Shown piece by piece: positions 12,748 through 23,309 of a DNA stretch of 64,000 nt (position 1 is the first letter of the stretch; each line of letters starts with the position of its first letter). Source of the DNA: Stereum hirsutum FP-91666 SS1. Lineage: Eukaryota > Basidiomycota > Agaricomycetes > Russulales > Stereaceae. The stretch spans positions 98,987 through 162,986 of the forward strand of contig NW_006763156.1 in the NCBI RefSeq assembly GCF_000264905.1, in the 5' to 3' direction. The translations under genes and the position numbers were made by a program. Below the pieces are notes generated by a model that worked only from the letters and a program-made list of their open reading frames with translations, did no database searches and was not told where the DNA came from.

Positions 12748-13075
12748 TGTGTTGTTTCACAGAATAATCTTGCCAGTAATCCAAAATATTGTGAAGAACT
12801 TATTCGCGACGTGAGGACAGGAATATAGCAAAAGCCCCTGTCAATGTTATGTGGACTGTCAATTGAGTCTGAATAAAGTTACTTTTCAGCTAACTTTTCC
12901 CCGCCAAAAAATGTAACGGTTCTTACTTTTACTTTTCCCATGCTTGGTGTAAGTGACATTTCTTACTGTAGATTTTCGACCTAAAGTTCGTCCCCGGTCC
13001 ACCGGGACCGCCGAACTGAACCTGTTGGGGGGACAGTCCACTGTCCCCTCCCCTTGTGACATTCCCATTTGGGTA

Positions 13076-13346
13076 TACTGTACTTTTTCGACCAAAGGTT
13101 CGTCACGCGTTCTCCGCGTTGATGAACCGAACAAAATACTGTGTGACCTCACGCATAACACAGGGTGAGCGAACAGTGACCTCGGCAGGCGCTTGCGCAA
13201 AATAATCATTTTCGCAAGCGCCTACGTTGTTTTCTGAACCATTTACGGGTCCCGTCACGCTCACGCACGGCTTCTGAACCGTGACCCGGGCGAAACTGAT
13301 GGGTGACGTAAATTCTTCATGAACCTTTGGTCGAAAAAGTACAGTA
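13076..13346. mobile_element. Miniature inverted-repeat element C (271 bp), nested in E
   Basis: Ends read inward TACTGTACTTTTTCGACC then AAAGGTTC[G/A]T on both sides, flanked by TA. It has the same length class and interior style as B and D, with many GAACC/GGTTC motifs and an internal hairpin GCGCTTGCG...CGCAAGCGC near 13190-13222. Confidence 0.8.
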
Positions 13347-13430
13347 TTTGACGGAACATTTTCTATGTTTCCTCAGAACCTGACAAAAAATCAAGGGGAG
13401 CTGACAAATATAATGAATAACCTGGACCTG

Positions 13431-13948
13431 GTTAGTTAGTTAGGCCCTCGGGCCTCTTAAAAAAATTTTGGACCCCACCCTGAAAATCGCCAAAAATCGC
13501 CAAAATAATACATTGGGCTGGGAGCGATGTAGGTATCATGTGCTGATGCTAATTGGATTATTATAGAACCATTTTATGGGCAAAATGTTGATGACTGGGT
13601 CAAAACTAGAGTGAAATAATTAAGAGTTTCGCCGTTGGACAGTCTTACGCAAAGCTCAGACTGGTAAATTGAGTGTGATCGAGCAGCCATGCATCATGGA
13701 AATATAGAAGCGTAAGGTTTGGGCTCAGAGGCTAGGGCAGGGGAAGATCGACGTCAACGGCGAACATAACCTAGCCTAATTCAAGTGCAGATTGAATGAT
13801 AGACTGATTATAAATCACTTATACTTCATTCCCCAAAAGAAATAAAGAGCGGAGATTCTTCTGATTGGCTCAGAAATATTATTTAAATCATTTAAATATT
13901 AATTACAGTTAGTTAGTTCACCCCTCGCCTCCCTTAAAAAAAAAATCA
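13431..13948 (+). repeat. Pair of ~40-bp direct repeats inside element E
   Basis: GTTAGTTAGTT followed by CCCTCG(gg)CCTC and TTAAAAAAA occurs at about 13431-13470 and again at about 13909-13948, same orientation, 478 bp apart. This could be the ends of another inserted sequence or a local duplication. No gene lies between. Confidence 0.5.
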
Positions 13949-14115
13949 ACTCCCAGTGTTTCATTCAGGATCTCAGCTCCCTTTGCAAAAAATACACTCA
14001 AAAAGGTAATCGTCCCCTGTCCCCCGAGCTCAATGAACTTCAGAGGGGGACAGGCTGGATTTGGAGGGTGAAGTTCTCACGCCACTGATGAACTTCAGGT
14101 CGAAAATCTACAGTA

Positions 14116-15300
14116 CTTCTCGCTTGCGTTAGTCTGATTAACACGGTTAAGCTTGCTCAGCTTTACCACTCGTACGATTTACATACCATGTGGTTTTTAT
14201 GCGCATTCGCCGCTGCCTTCGGTCCACACCGTCCACCGGACTTGCCAATGCCTTCCGGCAACATCAACGTCTTGTCGGACGCGGTCCGTTAGACCTGTCA
14301 AGACCTACCAGTGGATAATAGAATATGTGATCTGAGCTATATATCTCCTTATTATGGCACATCAGGAAAACCTGATTTGCTACGTGGTCACCGCCTGGGT
14401 TACGTAGCTCATGTAGCACTCTGTAGCCTTCAGCCAGGTATATGTAGCACCCGTAGCACTCTGTATCCCATGGCCAGGTATACATAGCCCATGTAGTGCT
14501 CGGCAGTCTTCAGCGTGAGGTCTGTATCACACAGGGTATCTCAAAGCAAACAATACTACTGTAGACCTCAAAAATGTCACATAGGGAAGCCGATGTCTGT
14601 ACATGCATAGACCGGGATATATACCGTAGGTAGGGAAATATAGGGAGTAGCCATTCGAGACAGGACCAGAGATCTGACAGATGTTTCAGGAGAAAGAGGG
14701 TAAAATGGTTGATAACTCGGTACTACAGGTTACATAGACAAAGTGAAGGCCAGACACCGAACTTATTTGTTTGAAGCAAGAGTGCTCATATCGAGATACA
14801 CACCGTCTCTGATCAAATTGACGGCACTCTTCGTCTCACTACAGGACCGCGTTTCCCTCCCCTCCCGGTCATAATTCCTTAGTACGTCACTACCAGCTAT
14901 GCACCGTTCTCGTGAGATTGTGACAGCTTTTGTCAACCTGTGTTTGAGCCCTGCGAAAGAGACGGTAGCCTTTGGACAAATTGACGTCGTTGAGGGTTGT
15001 AGATCAGATATATCCGATGGCCTGTCCCAGATTGGATTGTTGAAGTGCCGAGAGGGTGCAGTGGGCTGATAGGCCAAGTAAGTGCCTACAGGTTCGATCG
15101 AGACAAAGAAAGAGTCAGGACGAAGTCGAAGGCGGCGAGGTAAGAGGACGCCAGCCGTGCGAGCCTGCCCTAAACAATCACGTGATTTTGTTGACCGCCG
15201 TTTCCGGAATCGACGACGCGCGTCTCTTTTCGCCTGCCACATCCTTCCTTCCATCGTGTCTCTCCCTGTCCCTCCGTTCCACCGCGTCTCTCCCTCGTTG
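14116..15300. other. Repeat-rich intergenic stretch
   Basis: No supported gene. A 182-codon open frame on the minus strand (14763-15311) starts at TTG and is arginine-rich, with no domain, and was not called. The left part carries the 40-bp tandem repeat listed separately. Confidence 0.4.
14405..14524 (+). repeat. Tandem repeat, three ~40-bp units
   Basis: Units start with TAGCTCATGTAGCAC (14405), TAGCACCCGTAGCAC (14445) and TAGCCCATGTAGTGC (14485), each followed by a CAGCCAGGTAT-like or related end. Similar GTAGC/GCTAC words recur in inverted sense around 16210-16400. Confidence 0.6.
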
Positions 15301-15361
15301 TTTACCGTCAACAGTTCCTTGATAACGTTTCCGGCTGCTGTACTGGCATCAACATCAAGAG

Positions 15362-15603
15362 GGGTATTACCGCTTCAGGCTTGTCGAGATCAAGGGCATC
15401 AGAGTCTCGTTGGGTGCGCCCTTCTTTGCGTTCTCCTCCGTCTGGGCTGGCATGATTGCCTTGCCTTTCATTTTCCTTATCGGAGTGTTGTTATGGCATG
15501 GCATGGGCTCAAGACTGCGTGTTGAAAGTACGTTCCTTCCCTCCTGTCCTGTCCTTTCTATATCTCATTTTTCCTTGTCACTCCTCTCGAGATTGCAGGT
15601 TAA
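15362..15603 (+). CDS. Possible 3' exons of a small membrane protein
   Basis: A frame open from about 15322 encodes a hydrophobic segment containing APFFAFSSVWAGMIALPFIF followed by HGMGSRLRVE. It ends at a good donor (gtacgt, 15528), and joining to 15599 gives Ser and a stop. The upstream exon and start codon were not identified: the frame is closed by TAA just upstream, so an acceptor near 15360 would be needed. A pyrimidine-rich 5'-leader-like stretch precedes it (15230-15310). No family is recognised. It could also be a chance hydrophobic frame. Confidence 0.25.
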
Positions 15604-16410
15604 CCCAACAAATGTATCTTAGTGATACACTCTCGTAGGTAGGCCTGCCACCTCACACTTTGTTTGAATGTGCCACGATACTTTACTTACATTGGTGCTC
15701 GCCGGTGGCTGCTCATGCCACCCTGCAGTCTCCTATCTGGCACCTATAGTATAGACTAGTCGTGTATCGGAAAACCATCGCAAACTGAGGGTCTAGAGTG
15801 TTGTGTCATGTAGGATGTATGGGGCCCCGGCAGTGAACTCTCTCAAGGTGCGTACGTCCATTTTGATTAATGTTTTGTCTATTGTTGTCGCGCTCTGCGT
15901 AGAGAGCTGTAGGGCAGGATTTCTCCGGTCTAACGGACAACATAGACTTGCGTGTCGCATTCGCACGGCAGTATTGGTGTTCTTCTGACGGCGATGTGAG
16001 ATGTGAGTGGTGATATACATCGTTTTGATAGTTTGGCGTGGAACTGCGCGGGGATTGTATATTAGAGCCTTAGTTGTCGTGAGTCGAGTAGTCTCTGCAT
16101 GTATAGGGTACTGTCTGCGACTCTTGTTCCGATGCAATACCAGTACATTTTGTGCACTGTACAAGCATGTCTGATCTCGGAATCAATCCAGTAATAAGAG
16201 GATACAGATCTATATGTGGTGCTACGAGCCTGCTATGGGTGTTTTATGTAGTGCTGCAGAGGTCTACTGTAACCGTCACTGAATGCTACATAGTGCTACG
16301 GTGGCCTCGCTGGAGGCTACGTGGTGCAATGTACAGGGGGTGCGCGCAACGGGGCTATCCGGGCTCTGTAGCCTCCGTAGCGCCACATAGCGCGCCCGCT
16401 TTTTCCTGAT
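15604..16410. other. Repeat-rich intergenic stretch
   Basis: No supported gene. The right part (16210-16400) has repeated GTGCTAC, GTAGTGCT and GCTACGTGGTGC words, including an imperfect inverted pair GGAGGCTACG / TGTAGCCTCC near 16313 and 16368. Confidence 0.4.
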
Positions 16411-16796
16411 GCATATATGTAGCGGTTCACATCAGTTTCGTTCATCATCCTGAAAATGAAAAGTGTGAACTCGAAATCTCGAGTGTGGTGCTAGATATAA
16501 TACTCAGTTCACATTGAGTTTGGATCCCCGAGACGGGTCTACTCCTGCTCTCATCTCCGCCCCCCTTCCTGATGGCCTCTGTTTGGGAGCTACGGTACGT
16601 GGGCCATCCACCAAAGTGTGTGCTGTTTCGAACGATGTCAGTGAACGGGCAGAGGCCGGAGGAGGACCCCCTCGCATCGAAATCACGAGTGTGAATTGAG
16701 CTTCGAGGCTCCAATGGGACGAAATTGCAAAGTATTGAACCCATCGTGGGTTTGGTTCACATCGCAAAAACGCGATGTGAACTGCTACATATATGC
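16411..16796. mobile_element. Miniature inverted-repeat element of a second family (~386 bp)
   Basis: The left end GCATATATGTAGCGGTTCACATC and the right end inverted, GCATATATGTAGCAGTTCACATC, differ at one position in 23. The right end also contains a compact hairpin, GTTCACATCGC / GCGATGTGAAC, at about 16755-16782. There is no coding capacity. The target duplication is unclear because the ends merge into an ATAT palindrome; ATAT or TA are candidates. Confidence 0.7.
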
Positions 16797-17293
16797 CCTA
16801 TTGTGCGAGACTCAATGGCGATAAAACCGACTGGAGAGGCATAAGCTAGAACCCGGAAGTACGTACATGATATATAGATTTTAATGTCACACCGTGGATT
16901 CAGACGGATCAGAAGAGGATAAAAAATAAGGTAGTCTACGTACGGTTTCAACAGTGCCTCTGTCCTTCTCGTACACCCATATCCACCATTCGTAAAGGAC
17001 GTGTCGCCGTGAACATTGCAAAGGGTCAAGAACAGTACCATCAACATGCATAGCTTCTTGATCTGCTGGGCCACGGGCAGAAATACCAATAAAGTCATCT
17101 CAACAACGATGCTAACCGCTTGTATATGAACTATAAACACGAATGGCGTAGATGGGTGACTCGGGCGCTGTCAGCACGTTTCCCTCTGCGGTGGCCATGA
17201 TGCGGTCGGGTTGATATTGGGTGAAAGGAAGAGAAATGACGATAATATTGCAGCAGGAGTTTGCGCGGCTCGATGTAACACTCGGATGCATCC
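16797..17293. other. Intergenic between second-family element and hAT transposon
   Basis: Nothing supported. An open frame on the minus strand (16757-17140) runs into the preceding element and has no start or domain worth calling. Confidence 0.4.
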
Positions 17294-17301
17294 AGTGAGC
17301 C
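17294..17301 (+). repeat. Left target-site duplication of the hAT element
   Basis: AGTGAGCC, identical to the 8 bases after the right end (22419-22426). Confidence 0.9.
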
Positions 17302-20300
17302 TAGTCATGCCACGGTCAGGTTCCCGAACCAGGTGCAAACCTGAACCTCTTGAACCTGACCGAGGTTCGAAGTTCTTGTTCAGCCTTTTTGGGAACCGGA
17401 CCACTGAGTCCGGTCCGAGGTTCGATGAAGTCTTGAACATCGGAAGAGGGTTCGCCGGCAGTCCGAACCGGCCCGAACCACTGAACCTGGGAAGACGACG
17501 TCATCGGCATGTGGCTACAGCATGGCGGTGCGACGCGTACTCGACTCGCGCTCCCATGAAGAGCAACGCGCTCTTCGACTCTTCGACGTGCTCTTCGACT
17601 CATCCATGTGCTCTTGCACTGCACCCTCACTCAGTCGCGTCATCTGTAGACTCTCTATGACCGACATCTCTCTAGGGAACACCAATGAACACCAATAGGT
17701 AGCACTAGGCCCTCTCCAAGCTCAATACAGAGGTAACACGTGTCGGTGTTCCAGATCGTCGCACTCGTTGCTGAAGTATCCGGGCAATATACTGCCTAGT
17801 ACCCAACCGAGTACGTCCAGATGCTTTCACCATTCGTCTCATAGCAACGAACATCAACGGCTAATATCCTAAATCTCAGATGTTCGACTTTTTTTGAACC
17901 GAAACTTACGGGTGACCAGCACGAGCCAACATGCAGCCTTCACGGTCATGCTCAGTGCCGTCCGGTATTCGGAGGGATGACGACAACAACTATCTGACGA
18001 ATGTTCGAGGAGGTTCGATGGAAGTCTGAAGGCTTGATATTTCTGGGTATATAAGGTGCGTATGCGCTCACTTTTTTGTTCGTCGTTCATTGCGAAACTA
18101 ACTTCAACCACAACCACTCGCTCTCCCTGCCTCCCATGTCTTCTCAGAACACCCCGGTCACCCCCATTACTCCGGTTCCGGTGAAGACCGCCCCTACGCG
18201 GCTCGATCAGTGTGCCCTTAACGCTGATGGAACGCTGAAGGACGCGTCCGAAATGGAGTGGTTCAATGACCCGGACGATGAGCATCCCATTGGTGCCATC
18301 CCCTCCATGTCTTCGTCGGCTACTGGTCCCAACGCCGGAGAAGCGAAGAAAAATGCCTTCGACGTCCTCGGAAAGTCCACTGCGAAGCCCGCCGTCATTG
18401 TCGCTGGCCAGCGCCGTTCGAGTAGGCCTCACAAGCCGCGCATCGACCCCGACAATGCGGAGACACTTCACCTGAGCCGTACGTTTATTCTTCACCCACC
18501 ACTGCTCCGCTCGTCGTCATGCTAAACTTTATTTGTCTCCAATAGACAAGGCTGAGTTTCAAGCCAGAGCTTCTGACGCACTCGAGGCCAAGCTTGGCAA
18601 GCGTGTTCGCATGGACAATGCTGTCGTCAAAACTGCAGGTCAGTCAGTTGATCATCTCCTTTTTTATCCCGTTCACGTCATTGACATCTTGATCCATAGC
18701 CGTCAAGATAAAACGTCGCCGTGTCGTTGACGATAGTGAGCCCGCCGTAGATGTATTGAGCCTCAATGCAGATGCGGAAACCCTCTCTGACGGTCTTGGA
18801 CTCGAAGAGCTCGTTGAGAACCCGCCCGCCACGGACGACGATTTCGACATGCACTCCATGCCCGACCTTGAGGAGGTTAGTGACTCTGACGACGACGATG
18901 ACGAGTTCCAGGAGAACGGGGAAGGGGGTGAGGACGAGGCCGAGGATGATGAAGATGGTGAGTGCGAGAATGAAGAGGATGGAGAAGGCGAGGATGAGGA
19001 TGAAGAGGGCGAGGATGAGGGCGATGACGAGAACGAGGATCCAGATTCTTATGCGAATATGCGCGCACACGCCGAAGCCGATCGAGAGGTATATTTGACT
19101 CCTTTCTGATGCATTACAATATATACTTATATATGCTTGGTAGGCTCGTCGCCCAAAGAAGAAGACCGAGGCCACCGCTGACATCCGCACCATCTTCCTC
19201 GCAGAAGATAAAGGTCATCGCTGCGTCATCTGCAAGTGAGTAGCTCTGTTCATGTATCTTCTACAATACTGATACTCGTCCGTTACAGGAAGAATCGCCG
19301 CTCAAAGACCCTCTTTCGAGGAAACGTTACTAGTTGCCGCACTCACATCGCACGGTAAGTCTCTTTTGTACAGTATTCCTATCATTTCTATTCCACTCAC
19401 AGTATTTTTTCCAGCAATGTCGACCACTTCATGGTGTATAAGAAGAAGTGTGAAGAGCTCGGGATCCCGATGAACTCTCGGGCAATCCCAGCGGCCATCA
19501 AGAACGCCGCGTGAGTTTGCTCTACCTGTCGCCTCAGTCTCCCAAGCTCACAGTGTTTGATCTATCGCACAGGAAAGATGTGCAGACGACACTGGATGTA
19601 CATCTCAAGGAGACTCCGAAGACACGTCCCGTCACGCGGAAAGGACTCATGGAATATATCATCGAGCTCGTTGTGGTGGACAGCAAGGTAATTGCATCAA
19701 ACCATTACCCGCCTCATTCAGCTAAACTGATTTCTTACCCCAATACAGGCCCTCTTGCTAGTCGAGAAGGGCGCGTTCCGACGCCTTGTCCTATACCTCG
19801 CAAAGAACCTCAAGAATGATGATATTCCAGGTCGGACAGCAGTGCGAACAGAGATTGTGAGCAAAGCCGAGCGTGTTGTCGACGTCATCAGGGATAGTAT
19901 GGCGGTATGTGTAATTGACTCCCCACTTCAATATCCGAGACATGCTAACACACTTTCAGAATGCACCTGGCCGACACTCGTTCACGTTCGACATATATAC
20001 AAAGCACGGTGGCGACCCGTTTCTGTCACTCACCGACCACCGCATCACCGTTGATCCAGAGAATCCGCACAGCTGGAAGCTCGAATGCGACCAGATCGGC
20101 TTCGAGCATGTCCCAGGCTCCCACAATGGTGAGAACATCGCCAACGTTGTTGTGGGGGCGCTCGACCGCTTTGATATAACCGCTGATAAGGTATAGTACC
20201 CCAATTATCTCGTCTCTTCTTATGCCGTGTCGAACCAACATTATTGTTCTAGGTCGGCTGGTTCACTGCGGACAACGCTACAAATAACGACACGGCCATC

Positions 20301-22418
20301 AAAGCCATCGCCCGTGTCCTCGATGCGGAAGGTGAAGACTTCGATCCCAAGGAGCGTCGTATTCGGTAAGCGTCTCATAAAAGTCTTTCATCCGGTTCGC
20401 TGATGTATAATTGCCGACAGTTGTATGGAGCATACACTCCATTTGGCCGCACAGCACTTCGTCAGCACATCTGCGCCTGCGCCTGGTCTTGCCATCTTAC
20501 AGCGAGTCCACGATGTCCTCGACCGCTCGCTTTCAGACGCTGAAGCTTTCAATCCCGATGCCCTTGATGACGAACTACGAGAGATGGGATTTGACCCGAA
20601 CTCTGAGAACGAGCCGATCCCTGAGGGCGAGGAGGCGGCTGTACCCTTCAAGGCCACTGACACAATCGGAAAGGCCATGGCTCTCATAAAGCAGGTACGT
20701 TGCATTGCCAAGTATTGTTGCACGCTTACTAACTTTGCGAAGATCCGCATGTCTCCACAGGCCCGTGAGTTCTTCCACAAGACATGTAGGGAAGAGAATG
20801 TTCCTACACTGGAACTATTGCTTTGGGTGCGGACCCGGTGGGCCTCTCTCCACAAGTTCCTGGAGAGGATCTGCCTCCTGAAAAAGGTAATCAAGTTCAT
20901 CCCTCCGTTCTGTACTGTCAATTCATTTTAGTTCTATAGGGTATCACAAAGTTCATCCAGCTTGCAGACGACAGTGACGAAGTTCCGAACCTCGCAAAAG
21001 GCAAGAACGGAGTCATTCGCCAGTACTCCGACTTCAAGCTCAGTCGTGCAGAATGGGCCAGGATAGATCTTATGCGGGAAGTCCTCCAGGTACATACTTC
21101 ATTTACAATCTATCTGACAGCTCGAGGCCGCTGACCTTTGAACATCACTCTATAGGAGCCTGCTACCGCCCACGAAACATTTTTGTCGGAGTCAGAACCT
21201 ACACTTTCGAGGGTCATTCCGACCCTGGAGTGCCTGCAGACAACGTGGGAGGCTATGGCGGATGATCCAAAGTTCGCCGACCTCGCACCAAACATCCAAG
21301 CGGGCCTGGAGAACATGCGTAAGTGGTATCGGTCAACCGATGACTCTGTGGCGTACTTTGCGAGCATGTGTTCGTATTTCTTCTTTCTCTCATCATTTTA
21401 TATTCTTTGCCCTGATGACTCTATTTGTGGATAGTCTTTGATCCGAAATGGAAGGACCGGTATGCACGCAAGATGTGGGATGAGGATGCGTTCAATACTG
21501 CAATGGACCGTTTCGGCACTCAGGTATGAAAAGTGCCTGTTCATTTTCGTACTAATCACAACTGACAGCATTTTACAGTACGATGACTATTACAACGCTT
21601 TCCAGGACAGCTTATTGGCTCGGCCTATACCCTCATTCGCAGGCACCGCATCTGCCACGGCCGCGCCACCTGCTCCCACCCAATATGGAGCGTCATGGAT
21701 GGCCGCCGCCGTTGATTCCGATGACGAGAATGGACTCACTACCGCCGACAAGCGCCTTGAGCTGCGCAACTACCTCTCTGCACCACGCGAGAAGGATGCG
21801 ACTGATATTGTCGCATGGTGGGGTGTGAGTAGCGTTGATCATCCTTCAGTATATGTCTACTAACTTTATCTCAGCTCCATTCCAGCACCTACCCTGTCCT
21901 CGCGCGCATGGCCCTGGATTATTTGCCTATACAAGGCTCTGCCTCGCCATCAGAGCGTGCCTTTTCTTACAGCGGTCTTGATGATGTTGCGCGTCGTAAC
22001 CGTATTAATCCGGTTCTCTTCTCAGCGTTACAGATTCTCAAGGGAGCGTACAGGAATGGAAGGATCTCGGCATCCAAGGAGGTGGCTGAGCAAGCACGCA
22101 AACTTTTTGCGGCAATGGATATTCTCGAGGAGTCAGATGACGAGTAGTTTAGGGTTTCAGGGTTTTGGCTGTACTGTTTGTGAAGTTGTTTGCTCTGTAG
22201 GTGAATAGAGCATATTTTGGTGATTTTGAAGCTTTTGAGTGAAGTTTTGTGGTCCTGAACCGGGTGCGAACCTGAACTGGACCGTAGGTCCGGTTCTCAA
22301 ATTCTCATATGAGGTTCAGGTCCGGGTTCAACCTCATACTGCACTGGACCTGGGGTCCGGTTAAAGGTTCATTCGAAAACAGCTCTGAACCGGACCGAAC
22401 CGGACCCCGGCATGACTA
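17302..22418 (+). mobile_element. Complete hAT transposon (5117 bp)
   Basis: The left end TAGTCATGCC and right end GGCATGACTA are perfect 10-bp terminal inverted repeats. They are flanked by an exact 8-bp direct repeat AGTGAGCC (17294-17301 and 22419-22426), the target duplication expected for hAT elements. Both subterminal zones (about 17310-17510 and 22255-22405) are packed with GGTTC/GAACC and CCGGTCC/GGACCGG words, probable transposase-binding repeats. The interior encodes one transposase. Exact ends, exact duplication and an unbroken gene point to recent insertion and possible activity. Confidence 0.95.
18136..22147 (+). CDS. hAT-family transposase with CxxC-type zinc finger
   Basis: Cuts and pastes the surrounding element. 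Seventeen exons can be joined in phase to 1027 codons: 18136-18478, 18546-18638, 18700-19088, 19144-19235, 19289-19354, 19415-19510, 19573-19687, 19749-19904, 19960-20190, 20253-20365, 20421-20694, 20743-20886, 20940-21089, 21156-21369, 21435-21523, 21579-21824 and 21875-22147. The N-terminal region has a basic patch (RRSSRPHKPR) and a long Asp/Glu tract at about residues 195-265. A BED-like finger follows near 300-330 (CVIC, then CRTHIARNVDH). RNase-H-fold landmarks are FTFDIYT (first Asp, about 460), FTADNATNN (second Asp, about 534), CMEHTLHL (565), WVRTRW (about 685) and the dimerisation region DIVAWWG...SPSERAFSYSG with the catalytic Glu near 964. No stop or frameshift was found. An alternative acceptor at 20760 would drop six residues. 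Confidence 0.93.
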
Positions 22419-22426
22419 AGTGAGCC
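22419..22426 (+). repeat. Right target-site duplication of the hAT element
   Basis: AGTGAGCC, identical to the 8 bases before the left end (17294-17301). Confidence 0.9.
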
Positions 22427-22493
22427 CATAGCATCACTAGAAAACATCCAGTGTCATAAAAGCTTACAAGTGAGACCAACAATGGGTCGAAGT

Positions 22494-22763
22494 TACTGTA
22501 CTTTTTCGACCGTAGGTTCGTGGGAGTATTTGGTAAGCCGTGACCACCACTGGGCCACGGTTCGTCTGTGTGGGCCACGTGTGACGAACCAGCAAAATTG
22601 TTCGCATTTAGGCCCGAAATTGAATTTTTGGCTATTTTCGGGGCAAATTGGTCACGGTTTCTTGTTCACGAACTCAAGTATGAGCGTGACCGGCTGGCCA
22701 AATATGTTCGCCGGCACACCCCTGAGTGATGCGTGATGAACCTACGGTCGAAAAACTACAGTA
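22494..22763. mobile_element. Miniature inverted-repeat element D (270 bp, TACTGTA family)
   Basis: Ends read inward TACTGTA[C/G]TTTTTCGACC then GTAGGTTC[G/A]T, flanked by TA. The interior aligns by eye with the reverse of element B although their variable terminal words differ (GTAGG here, AAGTG in B). It lies 68 bp beyond the hAT target duplication. Confidence 0.85.
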
Positions 22764-22890
22764 GCCAGAAGTTAGGACAGTCACTTTGTGCACGTGACCA
22801 TGACTTAGCATCGCCGCACGCATGAATGCCCTGAGTTGGTGCTCTCGTTGCATACTGAAATTGACGGAGTGATCATAGAGCCTTCCAAAG

Positions 22891-23309
22891 TACTGTACTT
22901 TTCCAACCTACTGTTCGCCCCCTGTCCCCCCACCCCACCGAACCGGACACTTTTAGGGTGACTGTCCCCCCTCTCTCCGCCCCAACAAACAGCTAGGGGG
23001 GACATGCTCGTAATTCAGCAAAATTCATAATTATAATGAAAATCAACGAACATATTCCGATTGATGTTTTTGCACTGTTTTGGCCGAAATTTGCTGATGA
23101 TTGTATGCTCTGGCTTACCAAAATCCCTGAGCACTCAGATATGAGTGAAAAATCTTCATCCAGTGCCCTGTAGTAATATTTTTGTGGTTAAGACATTGAA
23201 CAGTGTCCCCTGTCCCCCCGGGCTCGACGAACAGGGGGACAGATGTGTGGTGCCAGGCCGGCAAACTCCGGGAATTTGAAATCGAACAGTAGGTCAGAAA
23301 AGTACAGTA
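22891..23309. mobile_element. Miniature inverted-repeat element F (419 bp, TACTGTA family)
   Basis: The left end is TACTGTACTTTTCCAACC then TACTGTTCG. The right end, inverted, is TACTGTACTTTTCTGACC then TACTGTTCG. It has the same length class and the same GTCCCC/GGGGACAG subterminal blocks as element A and as the ends of E. There is no coding capacity. Confidence 0.8.

Larger units (their letters stand above)
12964..14115. mobile_element. Inverted-repeat element E (1152 bp including nested element C)
   Basis: The left end reads TACTGTAGATTTTCGACC then TAAAGTTCGT. The right end, inverted, reads TACTGTAGATTTTCGACC then TGAAGTTCAT. These ends share an ATTTT variant not seen in the other copies, so they pair with each other and not with C, which lies between them. 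Without C the element is about 880 bp. Subterminal GTCCCC/GGGGACAG blocks match elements A and F. There is no coding capacity. Confidence 0.75.

Noticed and set aside
14763..15311. 182-codon minus-strand open frame
   Set aside because: Starts at TTG, is rich in Arg with no domain, and lies in repeat-rich sequence.
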